Shown: positions 10,490 through 22,674, counted from the first letter of the stretch. The stretch is DNA of 64,000 nucleotides from Cycas panzhihuaensis (GCA_023213395.1 CM041465.1:46507741-46571740); one strand, 5' to 3'. The notes: generated by a model from the letters alone, not told the origin. Made by a program: numbers and translations.

Positions 10490-11830
10490 TGGTATGCATT
10501 ATTATTGATACATTTTATAATACAACATGATCTAGCCTTTTTATAGTTAAGCTTATTATAGGTCCCTTGGGAGAATTTATCTTTCATCAAGTGAACCATT
10601 ACTTCTTCAAATACCTTATGTTTACAAGTCCTCTCTATTGCTTCCTTGTAATTTTTATTATTATCTTATAACCTTTTCCTTACCTCCTTAAGAACCTATT
10701 ATATATGCTCTGTATAAGCTTCTTTATAGATAGGATACCCACTTAGCATGCCTAGAATTTAATTTCCTTTAGGTATTTACATACCTTAAGGCTTGGTGAT
10801 CAATGAATAGGACAAATTCCTTAGGTACGAGGTAATGCCTCGAATGTCTCAAACCTTAGACAATTACGTAAAATTCTAAGTTATAGGTTAAATACTTTCT
10901 TCTTAACTCATTAAACTTCTCATTGTAAAATGCTATAGGACTGAGCATTGCTCCAATTACAATATGTGAAGCATCATACTTAACCTTAAACACTTTTTAA
11001 AAGTCTGATAGTACAAGCATAGGTGCCTTAGATACCTTTTACTTTAAGAGATAGAAGTTATTCTTTGCTTCCTTGGTCCATGTTAGGTCCTTACCCTTCA
11101 TGTAGTTTGTTAAGGGTTCAATAATTCCACTAAAGTTTCTAATGAAATTTCTATAAAACAAATCCAAACTATGAAAACTTCTTATCTCTATTATATTCCT
11201 AGGTGTTAGCTACTCAATTATTGCCCTAATCTTCTTCTCATCTATTTTTAATCCCTCTTATGAAATCACAAAGCCTAAAATTACTAGGCTCTCTTGCATA
11301 AACTTGTACTTCTTCATATTTTCATATAACTTCTTTTTTCTTAAATACTTTAAGTACCATCTTTAAGTGTATTAAGTACTCCTACTTAGTCTTGCTAAAA
11401 ATAAGAATGTCATAAAAATACACAACTACAAACTTACTAATGAATGGCTATAACACAGTGTTCATCAATTTCATGAATGTGCTTAGGTCATTTGACATCC
11501 TGAATGGCATGACTAGCTATATATACAATCTATCCCTTATCTTGAAGGCCATCTTCCACTCATCCCCTTTATGAATTTAGATCTAATGATACCATTTCTT
11601 GAGGTCAATCTTTCTAAGGTAGGAAGCACATGCTAATACATCTAGCATATTATCTATACTAGGTATGGAAAACTAGTATTTAATTATTATCTTATTGATT
11701 GCTTTGGAATCAACACACATTCACCATGAGCCATCTTTCTTTAGAGTTACTAATGATAGAATTACACAGGGACTCAAACTTTCTCTTACCATCCTCTTCT
11801 ATACTAATTCATTAACTTATTAATTTAACT
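10490..11830 (-). pseudogene. Element B RT, RNase H and integrase tail with the integrase core deleted
   Basis: From about 11810 downwards the minus strand reads a gypsy RT: VTLKKDGSW.MCVDSKAIN, then ..KIDLK, ..VMPFRMSN and FVVVYFYDILIF. The catalytic box at 11409-11420 is YFYD instead of Y/FxDD, so one catalytic Asp is lost. RNase H follows (FVLFIDHQALRY, then LNSRHAKWVSYL near 10740). Directly after that the reading resumes in a post-integrase segment: KVFEEVMVHLMKDKF, then GTYNKL (10650-10560). The whole zinc-binding and catalytic part of integrase, normally about 1 kb, is absent at about 10700-10740. Stops are frequent. Confidence 0.75.
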
Positions 11831-12329
11831 CTTTATTCTCCATTGGGATTAATTGATAAGCTACTTAGTTTGGTAAACTTGACCTTGGGACTAGGTTGAT
11901 TTAGTTTTAAATATCTCTCATGGGTGGTAAGCCATCAAGTAACTCATCTATTATAATATTATTTTACTCCTCCAATAACCCTATTGCCTTAATTGGTATC
12001 TCTATGCTATCCTCCTTTATCTGTCTTACTATCAAGGCATAATAAGTACCATCCTTTCATATATATTTTATAAACTCTTTGGCAATCAATATGTTTTCTA
12101 CATGCCCTTCTTACTTAAGTGTTAATAACTTTAGCTTTAAACCATTCTTATAGAATGTATAAGTATTATTCTTTCCATCATAAAAGGTATTCCTATCGTA
12201 TTGCCATAATCTCCCCAATAATATATGACATATATTTATTAAGATCTAATCACACTATATCTCATCCTAATAAGAATTTTCAATGCTAAATTTAACTAAG
12301 TATCTTATATTAATAGTCATCTCATTTCC

Positions 12330-12480
12330 TTGTTTGGACTAAAAAATATAGTATAAATGTGGATGTACTTCACAACTTAATCCTAACTTTTCTACTATTC
12401 CATTGGAGACCACATTCTTATAACTACCACCATTAATTATAACTTTACATACCTTTCCTCTTATGGTATATCTTATCCTA
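12330..12480 (-). pseudogene. Element B retropepsin remnant
   Basis: The minus strand reads IINGGSYKNVVSNGIVEKLG followed by L.CEVHPHLY, the typical gypsy protease region IIDGGSCxNV...VEKLGL....HP.PY. The catalytic Asp codon has become Asn (GAT to AAT on the coding strand). It lies between gag and RT as expected. Confidence 0.7.
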
Positions 12481-12639
12481 AAAATGTTAGTTTACAACCA
12501 TGAATCACCATCTATCTTTGTCTTTTCTTTATTTTATATGGGTTTTTATCTTAATGCTATCATGGTTCTTTAAAGCATTAAGCTCTCACCTTCATCTAAT
12601 ATGACTCTTTTATTGTCATCTTTATTTTGGTATAAGTTT

Positions 12640-13870
12640 ATCTTTAGATGATCTTCTTACTTCTGATAGTATTCCTTATAGTGACGAGGGTATTCAAATG
12701 ACCTGTGTTCTTCTTCCCTACATTTAAAGCAGACAAAAGGTCTCCTCCATCCTCTTCCACCACCAAAGCCTTTACCTCATTAGGCTCCTATAAATTCTCT
12801 TCCTTTGAGTTGGTTCTAAGTTCCTCTCTCTCCTTATATTCTACCTTGCCTCTCAGCTTCTTATCTTTATATCCTATTGAATGATTCTCTTCTTACATAG
12901 GGCATTCCTCCTTTACCTCTATACAATGGTGATGAACCTCTTCTCATCATATAGGGCCTTTAAGTAGTATATATGTTTTACTTCTCTTCTGCCTTTAATA
13001 TTAATTAACATGTATCTTCTATAATTTTAACTCTATGCATGTTAAGTTCATCTCAAATTGAAAACGTTAAACCATTTACATACCTTTCAATGACTTGTTC
13101 ATCTATCTCCTCATGCTCTACACAAATGAAAAGATAATAGAACTCATTTATATAGTATTGTATTGTCATTTCTTTCTACTTTAATTTATGAAACTTTATA
13201 AAGAGGGTTTGAGAATGATCAACTTGTAAAAACTTCTCTTTAAACTTTGTGACTATTTTGGTCCATGTTTTGATCTTTTCTTTGTCTTTCTTTACCCTCT
13301 CTTTTTGTAGGTAATCCTACTAGATGGTTGCATGCCCTTTTAGCTTCGTTCATGTAAACTTTACCTTCTTTTCTTTGGTCATGCTTTTCTATTTCAAAAA
13401 CTTTTCTATAGCATTTAGCCAATCTAGTAGCTCCTCTAGTTTTAAACTCCCTTAATAGTCTAGAATGCTAATCTTTATTCCATCACTCTTATCTTTAAGT
13501 GATTTTAAGAATCTTACTTCTACTATCTATGATTCTTATGGCTCACCATCTTTTGGTCTTGCACCATCATCACTTAATGCTTCTTCTTCGCTAGTATTTT
13601 CTTTATACTTTATCTTAATACTATAATAGTAAGTTGTTCCATTCTCTTCTGCAACTCTTATAGGTTTTTATTGATTTTAGCATAATTTTCTCTTCCTCCT
13701 CTTCTTGCTATTTTCAATTGATCTTCTCTTTAGACAACTACTTTAGGTCCTAAATATTCTCTTGTAAGATTTCTACAAGGCTCATAATACATAATAAACA
13801 CTTCTTTTTCCTTTTAATAGGAATATTTTACCACCTATATAGTTTCTTTAATAAATATCTTTTGTAACAT
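12640..13870 (-). pseudogene. Element B gag with zinc knuckle
   Basis: A basic, Lys-rich gag segment is read at 13422-13240 (KVYMNEAKRACNHLVGLP). A CCHC-type knuckle near 12735-12690 reads CFKCREEEHRSFEY, its last Cys replaced by Tyr. The N-terminal part begins soon after the primer site. The frame is broken in many places, so limits are approximate. Confidence 0.55.
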
Positions 13871-13913
13871 ATCAAACTTTTGTGATTTTTTTCTTTAACC
13901 CTAGAGTTGAACC

Positions 13914-13927
13914 ATATTCTGATACCA
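13914..13927 (-). promoter_or_regulatory. Primer-binding site of element B
   Basis: The minus strand reads TGGTATCAGAATATGG from 13927, two bases inside the LTR boundary. Ten bases match the initiator-Met primer site. Confidence 0.8.
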
Positions 13928-13929
13928 GA

Positions 13930-14518
13930 TGATGAGGATGGCTTACAAGAAAAACATTCAATCTCACATGCACTAAATTAAAATAAGAAAGATCCAAATA
14001 ATAAGAAGAGTCATTTTTAATTCTAATTCTATCATATTCCATTCAATTTTCCAAAAGATAGTCTAAAATTATATTTATATAAGTGAAAGTGGAAAGTTTA
14101 GAGACTTTTAACCCTAACCCTAAAAACTCATTAATTACCAAAAGTAGTATATAATTCTATATTTCTAAGTTAAGTCTTACTAAGGAAAACTAGACCACTA
14201 AGGATTATTCTATAAAAGTGAAAACTAATCTAAAATTAACTACTATTTTTAGACATAAATAAATTTTAGTTTTAGGCATCTACGAAGCATTCTTTTGGAT
14301 GAAAAACTTTAGGCCTATGATGGGTGTTTGTCTTATCCCTATACTATCTTTATCTATTCTACTCAAATAGACCTTTGATTTGGTGCTAGAAGGATTAAAT
14401 TCTAACCATCGAGTCAAAACTTATGCTTCAATTAGTAGACTACAAAATTTAGAAAAAAATGACTAAAAAAGTGAAAAATAGATGGAGTTATGATGAAGGT
14501 CTAGATGCTCTTATATTA
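13930..14518 (-). repeat. 5' LTR of element B
   Basis: 589 bp, partner of 2025-2612. Followed by GTTGA at 14519-14523. Confidence 0.92.
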
Positions 14519-14559
14519 GTTGAAGGTGTAGGAATATAAGATCACCAATGGTAAAAGAG

Positions 14560-15400
14560 TGATATGAATGGTAGCAATCTTCTATTTATTTCATTTGATT
14601 TTGGCCTATAGCTAAATTATGCTTAAAGGTGTTTAAAATTTGGTCTATATATTGCAGCTTTTGTTCTATAATAATGGTGAAAAAGTTGGTGACTAACATA
14701 TGGGGAGATAATAGAGGGTAATCATAAAGGACCATGAATGGGGACATTCCTATAGTTAAGTGGTGAGAGGAATTATATCAGTATTCTATAAGGGCTACCC
14801 ATAATGACCATATTGCTTGGTGGTCAAATGTAAAACAATGCAAGTAAGTATTTAGTGTTTTATTAAGAACTTTCAATTGGTCATCCATTTGGGGTGATAG
14901 CTTGGACTTATATTGAATAACATGCCTGAGTCTTTAAAAGTTATTTCCAAAAGGAATTGGTAAACTTAGGATCTTGATCAAACACGATGATTGATGGAAA
15001 TTCATATAAATGAAAGATTATTTGGAGGCATATACATGTGGTATATGATACTTTATATGAAGTGTGGACTAGTAAAAAGTTCATATATTTTATTAAGTAA
15101 TTAATAAACACTAAAATAGAGTCATACCCAATAGACAATAGTAGACTTATAATGAAATTCATGGCAATATCTTTCTATTTTACTTACACAATGTAAAGTG
15201 GTTATAAGAGACCTAGTTGAGCATTAATATTAGCTTTAGTGCATTGACACATATCATATTCTAAAATAATTATGATAGTGAATGATTTTATGTATGGCCA
15301 AAGGAGGTAAAAATAAATTTATCAATAGGTTTTATCTAATCCTAAATAGCCTCCTAATAGAATAGAGTAGTACTCTAATAAGATTTGAGAGATAAAGTTT
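14560..15400 (-). pseudogene. Element A integrase
   Basis: The frame at 15162-14941 is the start of the gypsy integrase catalytic core: MNFIISLLLSIGYDSILVFI, ..LIKYMNFL, then IIVFDQDPKFTNSFWK. The DQDP motif corresponds to the second acidic residue of the D,D,E triad (usual SDRDP). The remaining core reads on towards 14560. Element B was inserted just past it. Stops and frameshifts flank the open part. Confidence 0.75.
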
Positions 15401-15699
15401 AAGGCTGGGTGGATAAATATACAATTTCTATATAAAAGGAGTCTTTTTTGTATGGACCAATTCTTTTGAGTATGAACTCTATTGGCCCATTTAGCATAAT
15501 CTAACTTAGACTAGTTATCCAGATCTAGGTCCTATACCCATATTAGATAGGGTGTAGAGATGGCATGGATAAAAGATTAATGTAAAGGAATGAAGGGTCA
15601 ATTGGGAGGCAGGAAAGGGCATCTACCATTATATTATCTTAACCTTTCTTATATGTGATCATAAACTTAAAAACTTATAGATACTTAACCCACTTAGCC

Positions 15700-17050
15700 T
15701 ATTATTTTGATAGAATTGATTAGCTTAATAGGTGATAGAGGCTATGATGATTAGTTAGGATAGTGAATTTTGATCCAATGAGATATTAATGCCACTTTTT
15801 TGTGGCATTGGGAACAAACTTTATTTCTTTTGGTATGTTGACAATGTATATTCATGATCTTTAAGCTTTTGACTTTCAAAAGCAATTAGATGTATGTTTT
15901 GCATAAGTATTGCACCTAAGCTAAAGCCTCATATGTCACACTCTAGTTGGAATAGCTAAGAGAAAACTAGTATGGCTAAGATTGGAGTGGAGAACATGAC
16001 TTATTTAAGATGATTAATGGAATCATTAGTAGAGTTTAACCATTAGAAAAATCTTTCTAAAGTAAATTAGTTAATAGAGCTACTAAAGCTACATAATTTT
16101 AGATGAACTACCTATAGAATCTAATAAGTCCTAAGTTAACATGCAATTGGGTGAAGCTTTTCAGGGTTGGCTAGTTTTGTAATGACTAATATTTTATTTG
16201 GATCAACCCAAACATCTTCTATAAAGATAATATGGAAAAGGTATTATAGTTCAGACTTATTAAACTCATATTTAGAGAGCTTGACATATAATTAGTGTTT
16301 GGCAAAAGTTTATAAGATTGTTTCTAAATGGTAAGTGTGAATGGCCATGCTTATGATATATATTAGAATATCATCAAAGAAAATAATAATAATTTTCCTA
16401 AGGTATGGGGAAAATGCCTTTATCATTAGAGATTGAAGAGTGGTTGGAGCATTACATAAGTAGAAATGCATGACATAAAACTTAAAGTGACCATGGTGTA
16501 TTCAAAAAGTAGTTTTATGTCAGTCTTCAAGTATAATGGGGATTTGATAGTATCCTAATTAGAGATACAATTTGGTAAAAACTATGGCACCATAAAGTTC
16601 ATCTAATGTAATAATTTTTAGAGTGGGGAACTTATTTTTTATTGTTATTTTATTGAACTCATAATAATCTATGTAAAGCCTAATCAATCCATTCATTTCT
16701 TAAACTTTTTTTTTTTTTTGATATTTAGAGGAGAACCTCTACCCACCCTTAATACAAAGTTTTGAAGTAAGGGGGACCCTCGAGATCCAGGTTTTTGTAC
16801 TACCTTTGTATTGGCCACGCTTCAAGTTCAAACCTCCATTGTACAACTGGTGCATAATAAAGGTATTTTATGGGCTTTTATTAGGTCAGATTATCCCTAT
16901 TTTTATTAGTTCATTAGTAAATTTTCCTATTTTATTTTTCTAAAAATATGAATTTCTATAAGGCTAGATAATGATAGGATTATGGAGATTTTTTAGTTCA
17001 ATGGTATGGTAACACCCATGATCTAATGGGAGGTCAATTGGCAAGGGGGG
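15700..17050 (-). pseudogene. Element A reverse transcriptase and RNase H, split by a SINE-like insertion
   Basis: Minus-strand RT motifs are GII.PNKSP (about 16900), FCIDYYEFNKITIKNKFP (about 16680), then GYYQI, FYVMHFYLCNAP and IIIIFFDDILIY. The FFDD catalytic box at 16370-16381 is intact. The first two motifs, normally separated by about 20 residues, are pushed apart by the insertion at 16708-16865. RNase H and spacer sequence run down to about 15700 but are too decayed to place catalytic residues. Confidence 0.75.
16708..16865 (-). mobile_element. SINE-like insertion in the RT of element A
   Basis: The stretch interrupts the RT reading frame of A. On the minus strand it runs from about 16865 through GGAGGTTTGAACTTGAAGC (resembling the RNA polymerase III B box of tRNA-derived SINEs) to GGGTGGGTAGAGGTTCTCC and a poly(A) tail (poly(T) at about 16708-16720). 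It is about 155 bp. The A box is not clear and target duplications could not be fixed by eye. Confidence 0.5.
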
Positions 17051-17689
17051 AAAATAGCTTAATATTTATTAAGAATGTGTTATATATCTGGATGAATATC
17101 CATGTAGGATTAGATATTATTGATGTATACAATATACCCCACTTGGCTACTCATTTATTTATGTATATAATTTGGTGAAATTAGTTTATTAAGGGGAGGT
17201 TGTATCCCATAGAGTTTGTGGGTTTATCCCATATGGTCCTTAAATAGAATGAAAGGATTGGTGGAGGAGTTATTCATGATATATATTCCTAAGGTTTGGA
17301 GTAAGTGAACTATAAGAATAACATCTAATCCACTGATATATATAGGGTATAAAAATTAGAGACCAACCTATAGGTACCAATTTTAATAGTGAGGTTTTTT
17401 ATTATGCAAGCACAATAAAGAGTATAATGGTCTAATAAGGAACATGTAAATCCAGTTTTGGGGATAATATAAAGATAAAGATTTAATTGGCTAGAGAAAA
17501 AATATCAACAAATTTTAGTGACATACCATTGTTAATTAAAAGGGTAATGGGTATTTTCTTAAGTATTCCTCTAACATGTAATGGATTAGGATATGAAGAG
17601 GAGTTTACAGTAGATAAGGAGGCTTTTAGTTTTAGAGTTGAGAAGGGTTCTAAAGAAGGTTCTTCATCAAATTCTAGTTTAGAATCAAA

Positions 17690-18700
17690 ATCATCTTATG
17701 AGGATAGGCTAGAATCAATAATGAACACTATTTTCTTAGCCTTGTAAACTCTATCATATTTGGAGGCCCATTTTTCAGAGTATTAGATACAAGGTTGGTT
17801 GCCATGCATTTGTGTACCTCCGTTGGTGGAACTTGGATTGGCTTAGTTAAGGATTCTTTCAAAGGGCACTCTATTATAGTACCTTGTAAGTCATTAGCCT
17901 AAGGTTATTATAGTAGGAACCCAACCTATCATGTTCATTAGTGCCATGTAGAGATATGCTAAAAAAAGAATGTTCTTTTCATTATAAATTCTATCTCAAC
18001 TACTTTGGCCATTCTTATCACATCCTTTAGACTTAAAATTTCTAAAGTTTTTAAGTTCATTTAGATATGATCTTTTGAGACTATGACATAAGTATCAAGC
18101 CATGCTTACTTATCCAACCTTTGGGTGATGTAATTTTATAAATTCTATAATTTATCAATATAAGCTTTGAATGATGATAATTATTTCTATCTTATAAGCT
18201 AGTTAAAGAATGATTGGTTCTAAGTTTCTTCATATTAATAAAAAAAGGTGGAAAATGTGCTTATGTCCAATTATCAAGTATTCCCATTACCACCAATAGA
18301 ACCAATGATGCACTCAACCTTCTATATGAATGAATGTAAATGTTAGTTATTCATCCTTGGTCATTAGGTTAAGAGAGAAGTAGGACTCAAGTTTACTTAT
18401 GCAACTATGTGCACTATCCCTATTTAGATCTGGGTCAAAAGTAGGAACATTTATTTTATGGTAAAATTGTTACTATAGTGGAGGATGGTTTCTCATCTAC
18501 TTTGGTGGAGGAGTGTTTTCTATAAACTACTAGTTTGATTATAATGATTGGGTTGTTAGTTGTTCCATCTAGTTTAGTATTGAAATTATATCAGACTTAG
18601 ATATAAAAGAAGATATGTCAGCCTTTACTTCTTTCTAAAAATTTGAGAACTAAGTTTCCAACACAAGAATGCATTATGCTTGAGTTAGAGGAGCCATCAT
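17690..18700 (-). pseudogene. Element A gag and possible protease
   Basis: From about 18690 (MAPLTQA) a degraded gag reading runs to about 17900, with aromatic-rich pieces such as NNWFSFFNM..KLRT near 18220. At about 17735-17700 a VFIIDSSLSS segment could be the retropepsin DSG region with Gly changed to Ser. Assignment rests mainly on order relative to the primer site and RT. The open plus-strand frame at 17487-17747 is antisense to this and is not a gene. Confidence 0.4.
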
Positions 18701-18719
18701 TGAAACAAACAAAATATAA

Positions 18720-20231
18720 GAAGCAAGACATAAATAGTAAGAAAAAGATAAAATAAAATAGGATTAGTAAGATAAAAGGGGATTTATTGAATCAAGAAAT
18801 AGATAAATATATCATCCTAGAGATGGGGGGAGTTTAACTAAAGAAAAAAGAGTGAGAGGGTGGGGGGGAGGGGTCTATAGCTTATTAACCCTAAAATAAC
18901 TACAAAAATCATCCAGTGAATTAAAATGAGTGCAAAAAGCTTATTAAGAGGGTATATGTGAGATGTAAATAAAAATTCTTTGTCTGTGGAGCCCACATGC
19001 ACCAATAATTTGATTTTTGATAAATATAGTAGTTAAAATTAATCTAGTATAAAATGATCAATGTGACACATCAATTAAAATAAGATGTATGAATTGATAT
19101 GGTATTTTTTTTTAGTCATGAGTCTAACATTACAGTTTTTGTCAAAAATAATGAAGCATTCACTAAAATGACCCTACAAACTATTTTTGTTTCTTCTTCT
19201 TTTTTTTTTTTCTTTTTTTTTTAGCAATGGATAGAAGGTTAGAAGATAGAGTCAACTAGGTGCTAAATTTAGAATTTAGTTAGAGGTTTGGATAGGAATA
19301 ATTTAGGTCATAATGCTTATATACTATTATTATATTATTACTTACTGAGATTCAAATTATAGTGCTTAGTTGTTGTTATCTTTGGGTGATATTATTACTA
19401 TATGTTATTATCTTTAGGCAATATTATTATTATAAGTTCAACCATCTATATTTAGATGTACAATACTCTTAGTGATATATATTTAAATGTTTAGTAGCTT
19501 CAAGAATTTATTTTTGGAATTATAATAGTCTCATTGATTTTAGACTTTATTTTTAGAAGTATAATAGTCTTAGTGATTTTAGACTATATAAGGAAGTGCA
19601 TGGGACTTAAGAATTAGAGATTATCGAGTTCTATAGGCTCCTTGATAAACTTACCAACTATTATTATCACTCAACCCACTCTCATAGGGTACTAACTATG
19701 GAGTAAATCCATACTTATAGCCATGATAGTCAAGTTGGGGTGTTCATGAGGGGTAAGTTCCTAGTGCTAAACAATAATTAGTGCACTACAAAGAATAGGT
19801 TGTTGACTATTTTTCCTATGTTAGGTAAGGCAAGGAAACCTAGAAGGGTCCTCCAATATTCTTGAAGGTATGTGGAAGCTTAATTTTGTAGCTAGGTTCT
19901 ATCTAAGGCTTGTGTAAGTAGAGTTAACTGATTTACTTTATGCACAACCATGTATCCATATATGCTTGACCAAAAATAACAAATCCTTGTGATCTTGAAA
20001 GACCCCCCATATAGGGTCTCTACTTAATAACTAGGGCTAAAGGAAGAGAAAGAGTCTTAATACCTACTTATAACTAATAATAAATTTAGCAAAATAGTAA
20101 TATCACATAAATAAGAAATGGAAACAAAGGATGGTTTTTAAAATTTTTACTAAAGGGGGGAAAAAAATCCCACTTTTCCTTTACTCCTTTTGCTATTCCC
20201 ACTTCTCTAATGTCATGGATGATCAATAACT
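18720..20231 (-). other. 5' leader of element A
   Basis: 1.5 kb of non-coding sequence between primer site and gag. Parts around 19640-20100 resemble the leader of element E at about 39360-39800 (for example CACTACAAA...AGGGTCCTCC...GTATGTGGA), so A and E belong to related families. A T-rich run at 19196-19222 may mark a further small insertion. Confidence 0.5.
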
Positions 20232-20245
20232 CAACTCTGATACCA
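20232..20245 (-). promoter_or_regulatory. Primer-binding site of element A
   Basis: The minus strand reads TGGTATCAGAGTTG from 20245, two bases from the LTR. Eleven bases match the initiator-Met primer site. Confidence 0.85.
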
Positions 20246-20247
20246 CT

Positions 20248-20643
20248 TGGGATGTGACTTTCCCATTCTCTTACTCATACATAGAAATGAAAATAGAAAA
20301 TAAATAAGAAATGCAACTCTTGTATCAATATTAGAAACTGATTATAGAAGTGAAGTACACCAAAGAGCACCAAATAGACACAAAAAAGAAACTACAGAGT
20401 ACCAAAGTATAGTTCTCACAAAAGAAGATAATTATACAATAACTTCTTCTATAATCCATGACCCTTAAATAAATAAAAGAGGGCATTTTCTTTGCAATCC
20501 TATTAGCAGGTCAAATGGGCTTTCATTTTATTAGTGGATTTAATGGCCCATGCACAAAAGTTAATAATAAGAACTTAACCTCCTAGTTCCTTAACCATAA
20601 GTGTCAGTATCCTAGTTTTACTAATTGTTATATTTATATAACA
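20248..20643 (-). repeat. 5' LTR of element A
   Basis: 396 bp, partner of 1224-1619. Followed by TAGAG at 20644-20648. Confidence 0.93.
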
Positions 20644-20648
20644 TAGAG

Positions 20649-22264
20649 GAGGACTAGATTGGCTTGAATGACAATAGGATATGGGGAAGAGACCTTGTGA
20701 TGAGAGTACAAAATGGATGGTGGGCCTTTGAAAAGTATATCAAGAAGATCTAAGATCACATTCCCATAGAGGAGACACTCATCTTGTTGATGAAAGGTAC
20801 ACATAAAAGTTAAAGATAAACATGAAGGTAGAGCACTGCATATACAAAGGTTGTAGATATAGTGGTAAAGTCACCATACATAAGAGCCCATATAACCCTC
20901 GAGTAAAGACATGAATAGAAAAGAAGAGTAATGAAGAGCCTCAATGATAAAAGACTAGAATGCAAAGATGCCAAGCTAGTAAAGATGCACCTCTAGAAAG
21001 GAGATCAAATGCTAAGTAATATAAAGATTCAAACAAAACACCCCTTCAAATACAAATATAAACAATGACAAGCCAAAAAATTATAAATCCTAATGGCTAT
21101 TAGATAATTTAAAAAAATAATTATTTTGTATATTTAATATTGTTGACATTAACACTATGGAAAATGCAAAAAAATTTAGGGAGGACTTTAAAAGATTTGT
21201 AATGTTAAAAATAAATTTAATTATATTTGATAATTTTTGAAACCCATCAACCCCCCAATGGATTAGTCTCCAATTATATAAAGCTACTACATGAATTTAA
21301 CTTAGTAGTGAAAGGGGATAAGCCTCTAATTTTGAGTCCCTTTCACTTTTTTAAGTACCTAGGAATACCATTTTCTCTATATCTTGAGCATATACTATTG
21401 AATTTTAGATTTGAAAGTTGCATTGGAAAGGTGATTTAACCTTCTTCGAATCAACAAGTTACATGAATTTGGACCTAATTTATGGTAGAAATTTTAGCTC
21501 AAAGTTCATTTTTATTTCAAAATACATTATTTTTATGAGTATTTTATCATTTTTAGGCATTTTAATTTATTTCTTAATATTCCAAATCATTTAATAATTA
21601 TTTTATTAATGTGATATACCTTCAAATGAGGTGAAAAATATAAAATTTATCATATAGACTCTTATTTAGATTCTAAAGAAGTCCATTTATTATTAAATTT
21701 ATGAAAATTATCATTAGTAGAGAGTTATTATTAATGTTTCTTAAGTAACATCTTAGTTTATATCATATTTATGTTAATCTAACTTGTACTGCTAGATATT
21801 TGATAGTTGATTAAGGCATTTGTTAGTTTATAAAGGCAATATTATGAGACCATATTATCCTTTTGTGAGGTTAAGAAGGTTATTTCATTATATTTTCAGC
21901 CATAATAGCTAATGATTTCATATATTTCTAGCCATTATCATTGAAGAAACTACTATTTAGTCCCATTTAGTAAGAGGTAGGATATCTTTTTTGCTACTCT
22001 TGTGTATGATTTCCATCACACTTATTTGGTAAAGTGGTGTTGACTTAGTGCTAATAAAACCACATACCCAAGTGAATGACCTATAGAACCAATGGTCACA
22101 ATGATTAGTTACCCATGTAGTCCAGTAGATGAAGCTCTCTTCATATGGATATCAGTAATGATTTATATTTAGTTAAAGTAGCTTGATCCAATAAAGCTTT
22201 AAAGATTTAAGTTATATTTTGATATGACATTTGATGTTATATAATTATATATTTAATGGAGGAA
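20649..22264. other. AT-rich DNA without genes
   Basis: No domain is recognised. By position it continues the sequence into which A was inserted, possibly J. The open frame at 21227-21439 has no recognisable motif. Confidence 0.3.
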
Positions 22265-22674
22265 TGTTAGATGTAATATCTAATTATACTTTATGTTACC
22301 CTTAATCTCATCTATAGTCTCTTATATATTTTATGAATATTATATTGTTGGTCACCTTAATATATACACCATTTTGGAAATGTATTAAAACATAAAGGTT
22401 AACCTAGAGGGTTCTCATATGAGATGAGAGATTCTATAAGTATATATATGATTCTTTCAATAATATGACATTTGACCATTCTTTTAACAATTAATTATGT
22501 ATTATACTTATACATATTCATTCTTTCATGTCCATTAATCCATCTCATACTCACCTCATTATCCATTTATTGTCCATTGTTGGATCTATTTCTATTGTTA
22601 TATCTTCTATATTTCATGTCTTAACCTATTAGTATTAAGAGGTTCAACTCGAAATATACCATTGTGGTATTAAA
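22265..22674 (+). repeat. LTR with primer-site-like end (element K)
   Basis: TGTTAGATGTAATATC... starts a likely LTR of 397 bp ending ATACCA at 22661. A TTG spacer and TGGTATTAAA (22665-22674) follow, a decayed primer site. The last 20 bases plus spacer and primer site resemble positions 1-35, so it is the same LTR family as J. No partner LTR was found. Confidence 0.42.

Larger units (their letters stand above)
2025..14518 (-). mobile_element. Element B: Ty3/gypsy retrotransposon inserted in A
   Basis: LTRs of 588-589 bp (2025-2612 and 13930-14518) are bounded by an exact GTTGA duplication (2020-2024 and 14519-14523). The primer site ends at 13927, so the element is on the minus strand. Gag with zinc knuckle, retropepsin, RT, RNase H and a chromodomain-like end are recognisable. 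Subtracting the nested C leaves only about 5 kb, because the integrase core has been deleted (see pol entry). Confidence 0.93.
1224..20643 (-). mobile_element. Element A: Ty3/gypsy LTR retrotransposon with chromodomain, host of the nest
   Basis: Two 396-bp LTRs (1224-1619 and 20248-20643) are flanked by the identical target duplication TAGAG (1219-1223 and 20644-20648). The primer site lies next to the high-coordinate LTR and a polypurine tract (read as pyrimidines at 1620-1633) next to the low one, so the element runs on the minus strand. Internal order is leader, gag, a possible protease, RT, RNase H, integrase, chromodomain, as in chromovirus-type gypsy elements. Element B is inserted between integrase and chromodomain, and a SINE-like sequence inside RT. 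Removing B leaves about 6.9 kb. Every coding part has stops or frameshifts. Confidence 0.93.

Noticed and set aside
17487-17747. 86-codon plus-strand frame
   Set aside because: Antisense to the gag-protease region of element A; Ser/Glu-rich content is a shadow of that coding strand.
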